Assembly: GCA_024364735.1 (NCBI GenBank)
Contig: JAGFNQ010004729.1
Location: forward strand, 1 to 64,000
DNA from: Boesenbergia rotunda
Lineage: Eukaryota; Streptophyta; Magnoliopsida; Zingiberales; Zingiberaceae
Direction: 5' to 3'
Length of the DNA stretch: 64,000 bases
Shown here: piece by piece, positions 11,127 to 21,927 of the stretch
Position numbering within the stretch: the stretch's first letter is position 1
Layout: every line of letters starts with the position of its first letter
Program-made: the position numbers and the translations under genes
The notes under the pieces: model-generated
Databases searched by the model: none
The model's input: the letters and a program-made list of their open reading frames with translations, nothing else
What the model was told of the DNA's origin: nothing

Positions 11127-12642
11127 GCCACCTCCTTAGGTGACTCAGCAAACGCTAGGTCACATCGGAGTAGTTTCGGTGACTCTCGGCCTACAACCTT
11201 TACTTTTTTAACCTTGGAACCCTTGTCTTTAGTTAAGACTTTCTTCTTCCCTTTAAATGGTTTCCCCTTGCCATTTTTGGACTTCCCCTCCTTGCCATTG
11301 TTATATGCTACCCTAGCATATTTCTTTTCATTAGCATAGGACTTAGATCGGTATCCTAACCCGATCTATCATTGTTGGGTTTTTGACCACCCAACACCAT
11401 ATCTAAACCCTTAGATTCAATAGTGAATCTATCTAGGATTTTCTCTAATTTATCAAGTTTTGCCCTTAATGCTTGATTTTCCCTTTCTAGGTTCTCAAAC
11501 CTAGAATTAACATGTCTACCTTGGACATTCCTAGACCTACCCATTCTAGGCATGTGTCTCCCCTTCTTGGGATTAATGCCTTGGTCCTTAGGTCTAATGG
11601 TCTTGGATTTATCATGATGCATAATTTTCCTAGGGTTTTGATCTTCAATATTAACCCTACTCCTATCATGATATTTAAATCCAAAGTTATGCATGGGTAA
11701 ATAATTGACATTATTCCTAACATGCATAGAGGAATTTGAATTAAATCTAAAGTTAGGAATTACCTCCCTTACCTTTGTAGCTCCCTCTTGATGTGAGCTT
11801 TTCTTCTTCTCCTTCTTCTCCCATTTCCTCAAATGCTCTAATTTCTTAAATTCTCCTTTCCTTGAGCATTTTGTGTGGTAGTGTCCTAGCTCACCACACG
11901 TGAAGCACCTTATATGCCTCTTCTCCTTCTTCTCCCTACATCCCATGTTAGTTTTCAAAGAAATTGACTTGGGTTTAGGGTTTACCTCCTTTTTCTTACC
12001 CAATGGACACTTGTCCTTGTAGTGTCCCTTTTGATTGCACCCAAAGCAAATTATGTGATCATTTGACTTTGCTTTGGTGGAGGTGGAAGCTTCTTCTTGC
12101 TCCGGTATTGAGGATGGTCTCTCCTCCCCCTCAATCCTTAAAGTGGAGACTTCTTCTATTTCTTCCTCACTTGAGGATGTGGATGATTCCACTTTCTCCT
12201 CCTCTTCGGATGTTGAACTTGATTCAACTTCCGATTGGTGCTTCTCCTTCTCTTGGACCAATGACCCCTTTTCGTTGGGCTCCTCCTCTCCTTGTCTTTG
12301 TGTTGAATTTTCATGTAAAACTATCACCTTTCTCCATAGCTCATACGCATTCTTGTATTCTCCTACATTTGACATAATATATAGAGGTAATAAATTTAAT
12401 ACAATTATAGTTACCTCCTTATCCGCCTCCGCTTCCTCTGTTTGATCCTTGGTCCAATACCGAAGTCGAAGGCGTTTTCCCTTCTTGTCCGTTGGGGCTT
12501 CAAATGGAACCTCCAATGTGGTCCAATGGTCCCAATCCATTTGGAACCACGTCTCCAACCGCTTCCTCCAATAATCAAAGTCATCTTGATCGTGTGGAGG
12601 TGGGATCCGAATATCCCATCCAAGCGGACCTTCTGAATCCAT
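11127..12642 (-). CDS. gag: gag of element D, two zinc knuckles (interrupted by C1)
   Basis: Starts at 12642 (MDSEGPLGWD), 55 bases inside the primer-binding site. A 428-codon frame is open to 11356. The N-terminal third matches SIRE/UBN2-type capsid (FDYWRKRLETWFQ ... NAYELWRKVIVLHE), followed by a Glu/Ser-rich acidic region (about residues 110-185), two CCHC zinc knuckles (CFGCNQKGHYKDKC and CFTCGELGHYHTKC, about residues 197-260) that bind RNA, a basic region, and a coiled coil near residues 385-410. A small frameshift near 11360 moves the reading into a Lys-rich tail (KPFKGKKK) that continues to 11127. No protease or pol is visible because C1 interrupts. The start is supported by its place just behind the LTR. 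Confidence 0.83.
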
Positions 12643-12696
12643 CTTCCTCTAGATTTTTGCTCTCTCCGCAGTTAGTCCGTAGACGAGCGATCCTCA

Positions 12697-12707
12697 CTCT
12701 GATACCA
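12697..12707 (-). other. Primer-binding site of D
   Basis: TGGTATCAGAG on the minus strand, complementary to the 3' end of plant initiator tRNA-Met, two bases from the LTR end at 12710. Confidence 0.88.
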
Positions 12708-12709
12708 CT

Positions 12710-13738
12710 TGTTGGGACCTTGTCGTTAAGCTAGAGGGGGAGGGGGGATTAATAGCAACTTTTCGATCTTTCTTACCCTACACATGTTAGCAAGCGTAAG
12801 CGAAAAACTAAATAATAATCTAAAACAATGCTAACACAAATCGTTTACATGGTTCAGAGATAAAGCTCCTACTCCACGGCTGTCCGTAAGGTGGACAATC
12901 CTGATCCATCGGTGGATGACTCCCCGGAAGACCTCCGGGTAGCTCGTGTAGCTCCTTGTGGGTGGAGAAACCTCGCCACAACCCACAACACTCTTCTGAG
13001 CACTTAGACTACTAATTGGCCTTTAACCAAAGCCAATTTCGTCAAGAACTCTCATCTAAAATCGAGCCCTCTTAAATAGAGCTCTTTACTGAGAAGACCG
13101 TTACCAGTCGACTAGTCAAGCACTAGTTGACTGGTCCCAATTGGATTCGAACATTACAGCCCAACGTTCGAATTTTAGCTGCCATCAGTCGACTGGTCCA
13201 AGGATCAGTCGACTGATCTTTCTGTGGACTTCATCAGTCGACTGATCCAAGCATCAGTCAACTAGTCCACTTCCAATCCTAAGGTTTCCATTCCCGAGTA
13301 TAATTCTCTCAACACTCGAACCCTAGGATTTCTCGAGTACAATCCTCTCAGCACTCGACCCCTCATGACTTAGCTGACTCTTCATTTAGCAACCTTAATC
13401 TGTTGCCTTCAAGCCTTCTTTAACTTTGGTTCTCGTCCCTTAGATGCATGCAAGCCCACGGCTCATTTCCCCATGTCATCCTTCGCGTATGCCTCGAAGT
13501 CCGCTTCCCTCGGCTCATCGTCCCTGCATTGTCCACAGTCCCTCAGATGCATGCAGGCCCATGACATGTCTCCCATGCCATCCTTCACCGGTCCCGAAGT
13601 TGTCCAGCTAAGTCCATGTGTATCCTGCAAAACCTGCACACTCAAATACACATATCAAACACAAGGGTAGACCTAACTTAAATCTTTTTCCCAAACATCA
13701 AAACACATGGTCACTCCGGACCATAAATTGCCCCAACA
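12710..13738 (-). repeat. 5' LTR of D
   Basis: On the plus strand it reads TGTTGGGACC ... GCCCCAACA, so the LTR is TG...CA on the minus strand, 1029 bases. A TATA-like box (minus strand TCTATTTAAG, 13071-13080) lies just downstream of an array of palindromes at 13104-13265. The layout matches the E and G LTRs. Confidence 0.87.
13104..13265. repeat. Palindrome array with GTCGAC core in the D LTR
   Basis: Contains a 31-base hairpin at 13104-13134 (13-base arms with one mismatch, 5-base loop), a second hairpin with arms ATTCGAAC (13145-13152) and GTTCGAAT (13166-13173), a perfect 16-base palindrome GATCAGTCGACTGATC (13203-13218), another at 13233-13246, and degenerate copies. They lie immediately upstream, in the sense of the element, of the TATA-like box. 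Confidence 0.85.
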
Positions 13739-14635
13739 GTATATATAGGGCTAAGGTAGGGACCATGAGGAGGAGTTGGATCTTGGCCCGCTAATGGATC
13801 TAAAACTGATCCATTAAAAAAGATCCATTCCACTAAAGGATCTCAATTGAACTTTCTCACCAACCCTCATATTTTCATATGGGCTCCACCTATTATGAGT
13901 ACATCCATCACCCTGTATTTATGATATCTAATGTCCGTCGATTAATTTAAATTACTGACAATTTTAATTAATCAACTTCTAACTCCTTGACTAGTATCAC
14001 TCAACCTTATCATCATGTCGGATCAAATCCACCTACAGGGTTTAACATGATGAACCTTATGAGCTCATCAAGGGGGCATCATCATCCCGATTCAATAGAG
14101 CATGGATTTTGTCAATAATCAATGACACACCATATAATTAATAATATTTTCCAACTTACCGGGCCTATCGATTTAACAGAATAAATCTCGCCGATTGGTA
14201 AATCAAAGAAATAAAATATTAACTATACGTGCCCGTTATTATATCGGGATTTAGAGATTGTACTCCATAATAATCCGAGGTCCAATCCAATTATTAAGGC
14301 AGTACAAATTGGATGACCTCTATTTTGGTCCCGCTCAATGCACACGAAGCACACTAGTGTAATTCTATGGTCAAGACAAACCACACCTAATTACACTACA
14401 ACCATCCTGATGGTTTGTCCAACTCCATCTCGGTTGTGAGTCTCTACTTATAATATGCAAGGGACTGATAACATGATCTTCTGTGTGTCACCACACACCA
14501 TGTTATCTACAATGCAAAGTATTAGACTTTTATGCATATACTAATATAAATATGCATCTGTGTTGTTGTGATTCTCTTTCAAAATGTAGATGATCATTAT
14601 ATAAAAAGAACAAGTCTTTTAGTATACATCTAACA
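13739..14635 (-). repeat. LTR remnant F (U3 part, minus strand)
   Basis: On the minus strand it begins TGTTAGATGTATAC at 14635 and runs to a TATA box (CCCTATATATAC) at its D-side end. This start and composition are typical of copia LTR U3 regions. No internal domain is attached. The outer end is followed by CATTG (14636-14640) in the tail of element E. Element D interrupts it at 13738, so R and U5 are outside the window. The family is inferred from style only. Confidence 0.6.
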
Positions 14636-14814
14636 CATTGCGTATAAAACCCTAGTTTTAAAGAGGGTAATTTTTCGAAAAATCTAAGTCGAAAAAGAAT
14701 TTCAAAATTCAAAACTTAATAAGAAAAATGATTTTTTGAAAGATATGAAATACTAGTTTTGAGAAAAATTTTGAAAACATAAATGAGAACATTCCTATTC
14801 TACTAAGCACAACC

Positions 14815-15372
14815 CTAACTGCCTTCTTAGTAAGCTAAATTCAGACTCAGGTAAGGGTTTAGTAAAGTTGTCAGCTAGATTAAATTTTGGTTCGGGAGTG
14901 ATGAATAGGATTTTTAGTAAGATTGATCGAGCTTATGTTGTCAATGAATACTTTAGTTTGGGCATAGTCTAGTTTGAAGTCTTTAAGGGTGTGCTGCATC
15001 CATAAAAGTTATGCTACACACTCTCCTAGGGCAACATACTCTGCATCAGTTGTAGATAAAGCTACATAGTGTTGCTGTCTGATGCACCAACTGACTAGAC
15101 TGTGTCCTAATAATTGACAACTACCACTTGTACTTTTTCTATCTAGTTTACATCCGGCATAGTTTGAGTCAGAGTATCCTAATAATTCAAAGTTGGAAGT
15201 CCTAGGATACCAAATACCTACATTTAGGGTACCCTTTATATACCTAAGGATTCTTTTTACAACAACTAGGTGAAACTCCTTAGCACAGGTTTGGTATCTT
15301 GCACACATTCCTACTGCAAACAAGATATTGGGTCTACTAGCAATTAGGTATAGTAAACTACCTATCATACTT
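14815..15372 (-). pseudogene. pol: RNase H of element E
   Basis: The minus-strand frame from 15368 holds a copia connection/RNase H region: MIGSLLYLIASRPNILFAVG, GYSDSNYAGCKLDRKSTSG (first Asp) and ALSTTDAEYVALGECVA (Glu). The reading shifts near 15005, continues as QHTLKDFKLDYA, lacks a stretch, and resumes near the typical end LADNFTKPL, with an ending near 14815. RNase H removes RNA from the RNA-DNA hybrid. Frameshift and internal deletion make it non-functional. Confidence 0.85.
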
Positions 15373-15444
15373 CTATATAGTTTTAAATCAACTGACTTAC
15401 TGTAAGGGTCATTGTCTATTTTGACATTATGGCCATGGGAGTAC

Positions 15445-16536
15445 CTAAATCCTTAGAGTTTTCCATTTTGATTTTTTAATTAATTCTTTCACATATTTGG
15501 ACTGATGAACATAGTTACCATCCCTGGTTTGTTTTATTTGGAGACCTAGGAAAAAGGTTAGCTCACCTACTAGGCTCATTTCAAACTCACTCTCCATAAT
15601 TTTAACAAAATCTTTTAAAAAATTAGAATTAGTTGACCCAAAAATTATGTCGTCTATGTAGATTTGGGATATAAAAATGTCTATTTCTAAGGTGTTAACT
15701 ATGTGTGCCCTAGTTGCTTGTTTTAACCCATAAAGGGCTTTCCTAAGTTTGAACACATGCTTGGGATTGTCTAAGTCCTCAAATCCTGGGGGTTGCCCTA
15801 TATACACTTCCTCTTTTATAAACCCATTAAGGAAGGCAAACTTGACATCCATTTGGTATAGTTTAAAGCCTCTATGGGCTGCAAAAGCTAGTAACATCTT
15901 GATTGATTCAAGTCTAGCTACGGAGGCATAAGTTTCATCATAATCTAACCCTTCAACTTGACTAAATCCTTTAGCTACTAAGCGGGCATTGTTTCTCATA
16001 ATCTCACCTTGATCATTTAGCTTGTTTCTAAATACCCACTTAGTGTCTATTACTGACTTACCTTCTGGTTTAGGTACTATGTCCCAGACTTGGTTTCTCT
16101 CAAATTGGGATAGTTCTTCTTGCATCGCAATGATCCAATCTGGGTCAGGTAGGGCTTCTTCTATAGTCTTAGGTTCAATTTTTGAAATTAGTGTAATTTT
16201 ACTATGATTTCTGTAGGAAGACTTTGTTTTCACCCCTAAGGTTGGATCACCCAAGATTTGGTCAGATCGATGATTCAGTCTAGGTTTCTTAGTTCTCTTG
16301 GAACTAGGTTCAGCCTTAGGTCTAGCTGGTAGGTTTGGTTCAGGGATCGGTTCAACTACTTGGGTTGGTTCAGCTATTGGTTCAATTGATGACTTAGTAG
16401 TTGGTTCAATTGATAGTTCAATTAATGGTTTAATTAATGGTTCAATTTCTTCTTGATCATGATTTAAAGTATTTGGGCTTGGTGGGTTGTTTAGGTTGAT
16501 AGTAGATTTAGTTACATTTTCTTCATCGAATATCAA
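15445..16536 (-). pseudogene. pol: Reverse transcriptase of element E
   Basis: A 363-codon minus-strand frame. The first 110 residues form a Pro/Glu-rich linker. The RVT_2 domain follows: WIIAMQEELSQFERNQVWD, WVFRNKLNDQGEI, RLVAKGFSQVEGLDYDETYA, AFLNGFIKEEVYI, LYGLKQATRA. About 30 residues are then missing compared with the family before the catalytic YIDDIIFGS motif. The frame breaks at the end before RNase H. The deletion removes part of the palm-finger region, so activity is unlikely. Confidence 0.87.
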
Positions 16537-17769
16537 GTTTGTGGTTTCTTCAATTTTAAGGGTTTGTTTATTGTAGACCCTATATGCCCTACTTATTGTT
16601 GAGTATCCTATAAACGTTCCTGGGGTTTATTTTGATTGGAATTTGCCTAGATAGTCTTTACTATTCAAAATGTATACTTTACACCCAAAGACCCTTAGAT
16701 AATGTAAATTTGGTAGTCTGTGATAATAAATTTCATAAGGGGTCTTGTTGTATCTTCTATTTATTAAGACCTTATTTTGAATATAACAGGCTGTGTTTAT
16801 CACTTCTGCCCAAAATTGATTGGATAAGTTGTATTCGTTGAGCATGGTTCTAGCGGCTTCCTGAAGGGTTCTGTTTTTCCTCTCAACTATCCCATTTTGT
16901 TTGGGAGTTCTAGGGCATAAAAATTCATATATGTACCCATTAATTTTACATAATTCTTCAAACCTCTGATTTTCAAATTCTCCCCCGTGGTCACTCCTAA
17001 GTGTTTTAATTTTTGTGTCATTTTGATTATCTAGCATTTTACAAAGATTGTTGAATGAGTTAAATGTTTCATCTTCGATTTTTAAGAATCTAACTCAGGT
17101 AAACCTAGAGTAATCATCAATAATTTCTAAGCAATACCGATTTCTGCTTAGTGACTTGGCTCCATGTGAATCAAATAGGTCTAGATGAAGGAGCTCAAGT
17201 GTGGCTTGGGTTAAGTCTGACTGGGTTGATTTGTGGGTTGACTTGGTTTGTTTACCTTGTTGACATAGATTACAGATGGTATTTTCAAAGTTTTTAATTT
17301 TAGGTATCCCTTTAACTAGTCCAAGTTGACTCAGTTTTGATATTAATGTTGTATGGGTGTGGCCTAGTTTTCTATGCCATAAATTGGTTTCTTCTAGATG
17401 AGTTAGAAAACATTTAGGTGTTACAGGTAGATTAATTGTATAGACATTGTTCTTTCTATTATCGTTAAGTGTAACTTCTGGATCTTGTAGATTCCTAATC
17501 AGGTAGTTAGAATTGGTGAAGGTAACTACATGACCAGTATCACACAGTTGGCTAATGCTAAGTAAATTAAATTTAAAGTCTTCAACTAGCAACACCTTTT
17601 TGATAATGAAATCAGAGTTTAGTTCAATATTACCTGACCCAATTACTTTAAGTGTGACATTGTTGCCAAATACCACTGAGCTTAGGTCTTTGAACTTGAT
17701 TTTGGTGAACTTCAATTTATCCCCAGTCATGTGCCTAGAGCATCCACTATCCAATATCCATTCGTCCAA
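16537..17769 (-). pseudogene. pol: Protease and integrase of element E
   Basis: Two minus-strand frames. 17769-17095: aspartic protease motif WILDSGCSRHMTG, GAG-pre-integrase with HHCC zinc region (HRKLGHTH ... CNLCQQGKQTK), and the start of the integrase core (LLHLDLFDSHG, IIDDYSRFT). After a short frame break, 17037-16627 gives LRSDHGGEFEN, PKQNGIVERKNRTLQEAARTM with the catalytic Glu, and the C-terminal region. The frame breaks again at 16627 before the linker to reverse transcriptase. The integrase residues are present but split over frames. Confidence 0.87.
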
Positions 17770-19079
17770 ATCTTTATGTTCCTACACATAAAGTATTTTT
17801 GATTTGGATCCATTTATATAGAACTAAGGATAGATTTATTGAATTTCACTGCCTAATCTATCTCACCCATATCTAAGGTTATCAAGCATGTTGATCTTAT
17901 GGGTTCCTTTTGTGAGACAGGTTTTCAGTTGTAGGTTAAAAAAATTTGAGTTTGAATTAATTTTGAAAATATTAAGTGAAATTTTAATTTTGAAAATTAT
18001 TAAGTGAAAATTTAATTTTGAAAATATTAAGTAAAATTAATTTTGAAAATCATTTAGTGAGATTTTAAAACATATTATGTGAAATTAATTTTGAAACTTA
18101 TTAAGTGAAATTTTAATTTTAAAAAATATTAAGTAAAACTAATTTTGAAAATCATTAAGTGAGATTTTAATTTTGAAAACTCATAAGTAAAATTAATTTT
18201 GAAAACTATTAAGTGGAATTTTAATTTAAGTGAAATTGATTAAATGTATATTAAGGGTAGAATTAATTTGGTTGGTTGGGTTGGACTACATTATTAGGTT
18301 CTAAACATCTCACCCAATTCTAAGTAATAAAACATGTTTCCTTATTTGTTTTGTGAGATGTATTATTTTTATTTTTGATTTTATGTTAAATCTATGATTT
18401 AATTGAAGCTTGTGTTAGATTTGAGTTTATGAAATAATAATTTAAAAGTGAGTTTCGATAATTGGCTTCCAAGTCTTGGTGAGGCACAGAGGACTTCTTT
18501 AGCCGTAGCCTTATTGGATCAACAACCATTTCCTAGACAAAGCCTTTTAAAGGAAGATCATTTTTTAATTAGTTTTTGAGATACTCTGGTCTAACTAGCT
18601 TAGGATTTGGAGAGGTAGCTTCGGCTAGTTCCACCGAACTAAACAAACCAAATAGGGTACGCCTTACCCCACTTGACTCCTTAGACAGGCTTCCCTAACG
18701 TACTATCATCTCACCTCCTCCTAATACTATGTTGTTCAAGTTTTAAGTAAGTCTTGTCCTTAACTAACCATTCCTAAGTCTAAGCAGAATAATATTGCGA
18801 AAAAGAAATAAACAAGCATCAAGCAGCAATTCAAGAAAAAGACATTTAAGTATAAAAATATTTTTTATATTGGCTTCCCCTAGACTGAAGCCTCGATATG
18901 GGCTAGGCAAGATATGAATCTTGTCCTTGGGGATCCAATATTGGTTTGGTCCAGCTTGTTTGTCCAAACTCAGCTTAGGGACCCATGCTTGGACTCGGTT
19001 CTAGATTGGTTCACTACAAAGTAATAAGATCTGTATCATGAGTTGGTCCAATAGCCTAGTCCAGATCGATTAAGAACTG
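17770..19079 (-). other. Non-coding spacer between gag and pol of E
   Basis: No convincing coding sequence. 17937-18240 is an imperfect AT-rich repeat array (TTAATTTTGAAAAT and ATTAAGTGAAAT). Two similar blocks around ATCTCACCCA...AAGCATGTT (about 17865-17935) and ATCTCACCCA...AACATGTT (about 18305-18365) flank it, suggesting an old duplication. The rest is unremarkable and may hold decayed gag tail. Confidence 0.5.
17937..18240. repeat. AT-rich imperfect minisatellite in E
   Basis: The words TTAATTTTGAAAA and TATTAAGTGAAA (with AAGTAAAA and AAGTGAGAT variants) alternate about eight to ten times with variable spacing of roughly 28-45 bases. Confidence 0.75.
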
Positions 19080-20512
19080 ACTTCTATTTTCCAAGAATCA
19101 TGTCAAGATTCTTGGAACCCGAAGTGAATCATTCTAATGAGACTTTGAGTTCCTTGACTTGAGTTTTCAAGGAGGATTTCTCTTCCTCAAGCTTTTGAAC
19201 TTGAGTCGAGGTTCCTTCTTGAACTGACTCGGTTAAAGAAATCGAGTTGACTTCCTCTTTCAGGAGTTTGACTTCCTGTTAGAGTGCTTCAACCCGGACG
19301 TTGGCTTTTTCCAACTTGCGAGACAAATACGAAATTAGGTCGTAAAGCTCCAATTCAGGATAGCCTCTTACCATAATTCGTTCCGTCCTCCGAGATCGAG
19401 AGCTTTTCGGTGCCGACGTCTTCATCAGTTTCTGATTCTGTTCGGGAGTTGATGTCTTCCGAAGCGGTCAGCGCGAGGAGGTTGGAGTGTGGGGCCTCTT
19501 CTTTATCCTCTGAGGACGATTTGTCCCATGTGGCTTGAAGTGCCTTCTTCCTCCGAGCTTTCTTGTTTTCCTTCTAGTTGGGACACTCCGATCTGAAGTG
19601 ACCCTTCTTGTTGCACTCATAACAGGTTACGTTGCTTTTAGTCTTCTGGTTCGTTGAGTGTTCAGCTGGATCATCCTTCTTCTGAGTCGTCTTCTTTTTG
19701 CTCTATTGATTCTTCAGCACCTTGTAGTAGTTGCGAGCCATTCGGACCAGTTTTGGATGATCGACTCCGTTGTCATCAGACTCCGAATCTGAGTCAGACT
19801 CGGGTATCGATTGTTGCTTCTTCTTTTGTGATTTTCCTAGAGTTTTACCTGCAACAAAAGCTATACTTTTCTCGACCAGTGCAGTATTAGTTTGTTCATG
19901 TAACTCCAATTTTAAAAATAATTCATCAAGCTTAATTTCAGATAGGTTCCTAGAAAGTTTGTAAGCATCTACCATAGATGCCCACAACGAGTTCCTTGGG
20001 AACGAGTTCAGGGTATACCTTATTAGGTCACGATTTTCCACCTTATGACCTATTGTGTGTAGCTCGTTCATCAGCTCCTGGATCTTTGTGTAGAGTTGTG
20101 CTACTGTTTCCCCATCTTGCATCTTGATGGTGTACAATTTGTTGAGTAGTAAATCTCGTTTGCTAATCCGCATATCTGACGTACCCTCGTGCAGCTCAAT
20201 TAACTTGTTCCAGAGCTCCTTTGCGCTGCTGAAGGGGTCGACGTGGTTGAGCTCTTCTTTGGTTAAGCCACATTGCAGTGTTTGTGTGGCTTTTGCGTCT
20301 GCTTCTATTTTCTTCTTGAGTGGTCCATCCCACTCTGTGTATCCTTACATATCACCTTGTGCATTCTTGGGGATCTCCAGTCCGGACTGGATGATGATCC
20401 ATATGTCCACCTGAGTTTTCAGGTGGACCTCTATCCTACTCTTCCAATATGAGAAGTCTTCTCCTGAGAAGAGTGGTGGTCTGGCGGTGCTGTAACCTTC
20501 TTGCATGGCCAT
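19080..20512 (-). pseudogene. gag: gag of element E
   Basis: Starts at 20512 on the minus strand (MAMQEGYSTARPPLF), about 200 bases inside the primer-binding site. It has an early stop near 20345, then the UBN2 capsid region (ELWNKLIELHEG, RISKRDLLLNKLYTI, NSFPRNSLWASMVDAYK), a Ser/Asp-rich acidic stretch, and a zinc knuckle CYECNKKGHFRSEC (19583-19624), followed by a Glu-rich, coiled-coil-like tail broken by frameshifts. It is closely related to the gag of B1 and of the same SIRE-like type as D. Confidence 0.85.
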
Positions 20513-20718
20513 AGAGTTTAATCTGAAACTTACAATGAAAATAACAACTTTGTTCCAAGACTGAGTCTTGGATTAGCAGTGCGGTAGCAAAAATAATAAT
20601 AAGTATCGAGTGGTGTTGCACCAACCTCGATAAACGAAAACTTACTAACGTTAAAAAGAAATTTAAAAAGAAATTCGAAAATTGCTCAATCGGTGGTTGC
20701 ACTAGATTTGAGTCACTC

Positions 20719-20730
20719 GCTCTGATATCA
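20719..20730 (-). other. Primer-binding site of E (one base off)
   Basis: TGATATCAGAGC on the minus strand, one change from the usual TGGTATCAGAGC complementary to initiator tRNA-Met; two bases from the LTR end at 20733. Confidence 0.8.
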
Positions 20731-20732
20731 TT

Positions 20733-21927
20733 TGTGGGATCGTTTAGAATCGATAGAGGGGGTGAATATCGAAATTTGGGATTAGTTAGAATATTACGCA
20801 GCAGAAAATTAAATCAATGCTAACATACTTTCTTTTACTTGGTTCGGAGTCTAGAACGGCTCCAACTTCAAGGCCCACGGTTCTTGACCATTTTCGTTGG
20901 GCAATTCTATATTTCGAAAAATATTACAATAGTTGAAGCACGAATACAGAATTAACGTTAAGCACTTAAAAACAATACCAACAATCGAAAAAGAAATTGA
21001 AGATCGGAGCAGCAGGTCATTGATTTGGAGCATTGTTGGTGCTTGGAACTCGAGCACGGAGAAAACAGAACTGAGCGCTTGAGTTGGAAAAATTGTTGTC
21101 TGGAAGCAAAGGGGTGAACCTCTTTTTATATAGACGTCCAGGGCGCCCCTGTTGCTGTAGGGCGCCTACCACGTCGCCGAGTTGGGCGCGTCCTCATCCG
21201 TAGACTCAGCCAGCACTTATCCCTTTATCCAGAGCGCCTGGGACGTTTGGGGCGCCTGACTGCTCATGGGTGCCTCCCATGCTGATGTGGAGGCTTAGCT
21301 TCGCAGACTCTGGAATCACCAATCTAGAGCGCCCGTGTCAATACAGGCTCCTGTGTTCTCAGGCGCCTGAGTCCTCTTAGGCACCTGGGATGCAGAACTT
21401 CAATTCTCTTGTTCCTGCAACTAGGGTTAGTTCTGGGACAACAGTAATAGTAAAATAAAATATAAATAACATCTTGCGCTATCTTGGTTCTGACTTTGGA
21501 CTTCCAAAATGGAACCCTAGGTCGAACCGACGCCTAATGTTCCCTCTTCCGGGGAACACGTCCTCACCTACTCCTCTCAGGAGAAGTTACCTTTTGCCAA
21601 CCGGCTCCTCCGGTTGGACTTTTGCCCGATCATTCAGATCAGGACTTCGGTGCCCAGTCACGACTAGGTCTTATTGTCCAACCCTCGGTTAGGTCTTCGA
21701 TGCCCAGTCCACGACCAGGACTTATTGCCCAACTCTCGATCAGGTCTTTGGTGCCCAGTCCACGACCAGGACTTATTGCCCAACCCTCGGTTAGGTCTTC
21801 GTGCCTAGTTTACCTAGGACTTTTTCCTGCACACTTAACAGATCCATTAGATAACGATTTAACCTTAACTTTGAACCCTTTGCCATTATCAAAACCCAGG
21901 TTCGATCTGGTGCTTCCGGCACCAACA
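20733..21927 (-). repeat. 5' LTR of element E
   Basis: Plus-strand limits TGTGGGATCG ... GGCACCAACA, 1195 bases. The minus strand has a TATA box TCTATATAAAAAGAGG (21119-21134) directly downstream of an array of GGCGCC palindromes (about 21140-21400), including perfect TCAGGCGCCTGA at 21359-21370. A tandem series built on CCCAGTC..CGACCAGG (21640-21815) lies further upstream. Confidence 0.85.

Larger units (their letters stand above)
11127..13738 (-). mobile_element. SIRE-like copia element D (5' LTR and gag)
   Basis: On the minus strand: a 5' LTR (13738 to 12710), an initiator-tRNA-Met type primer-binding site, then a gag frame that runs to 11127, where C1 interrupts it. The remaining part lies left of the window. 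The LTR outer end is followed by GTATA (13739-13743), the expected target duplication within LTR remnant F. Confidence 0.85.
14636..21927 (-). mobile_element. SIRE-like copia element E
   Basis: Minus-strand copia element: 5' LTR (21927-20733), primer-binding site, gag, a repeat-rich spacer, protease-integrase, reverse transcriptase, RNase H, then an AT-rich 3' untranslated region cut by F. Its 3' LTR is left of the window. The outer end of the 5' LTR is followed by CAAAC (21928-21932) and then by a partial LTR of the same family (G), so E appears to have inserted into a relative. Confidence 0.87.

Noticed and set aside
11356..12642. D gag as a host zinc-knuckle protein gene
   Set aside because: It starts just behind a primer-binding site and LTR and has SIRE-type capsid, so it is a retrotransposon gag.
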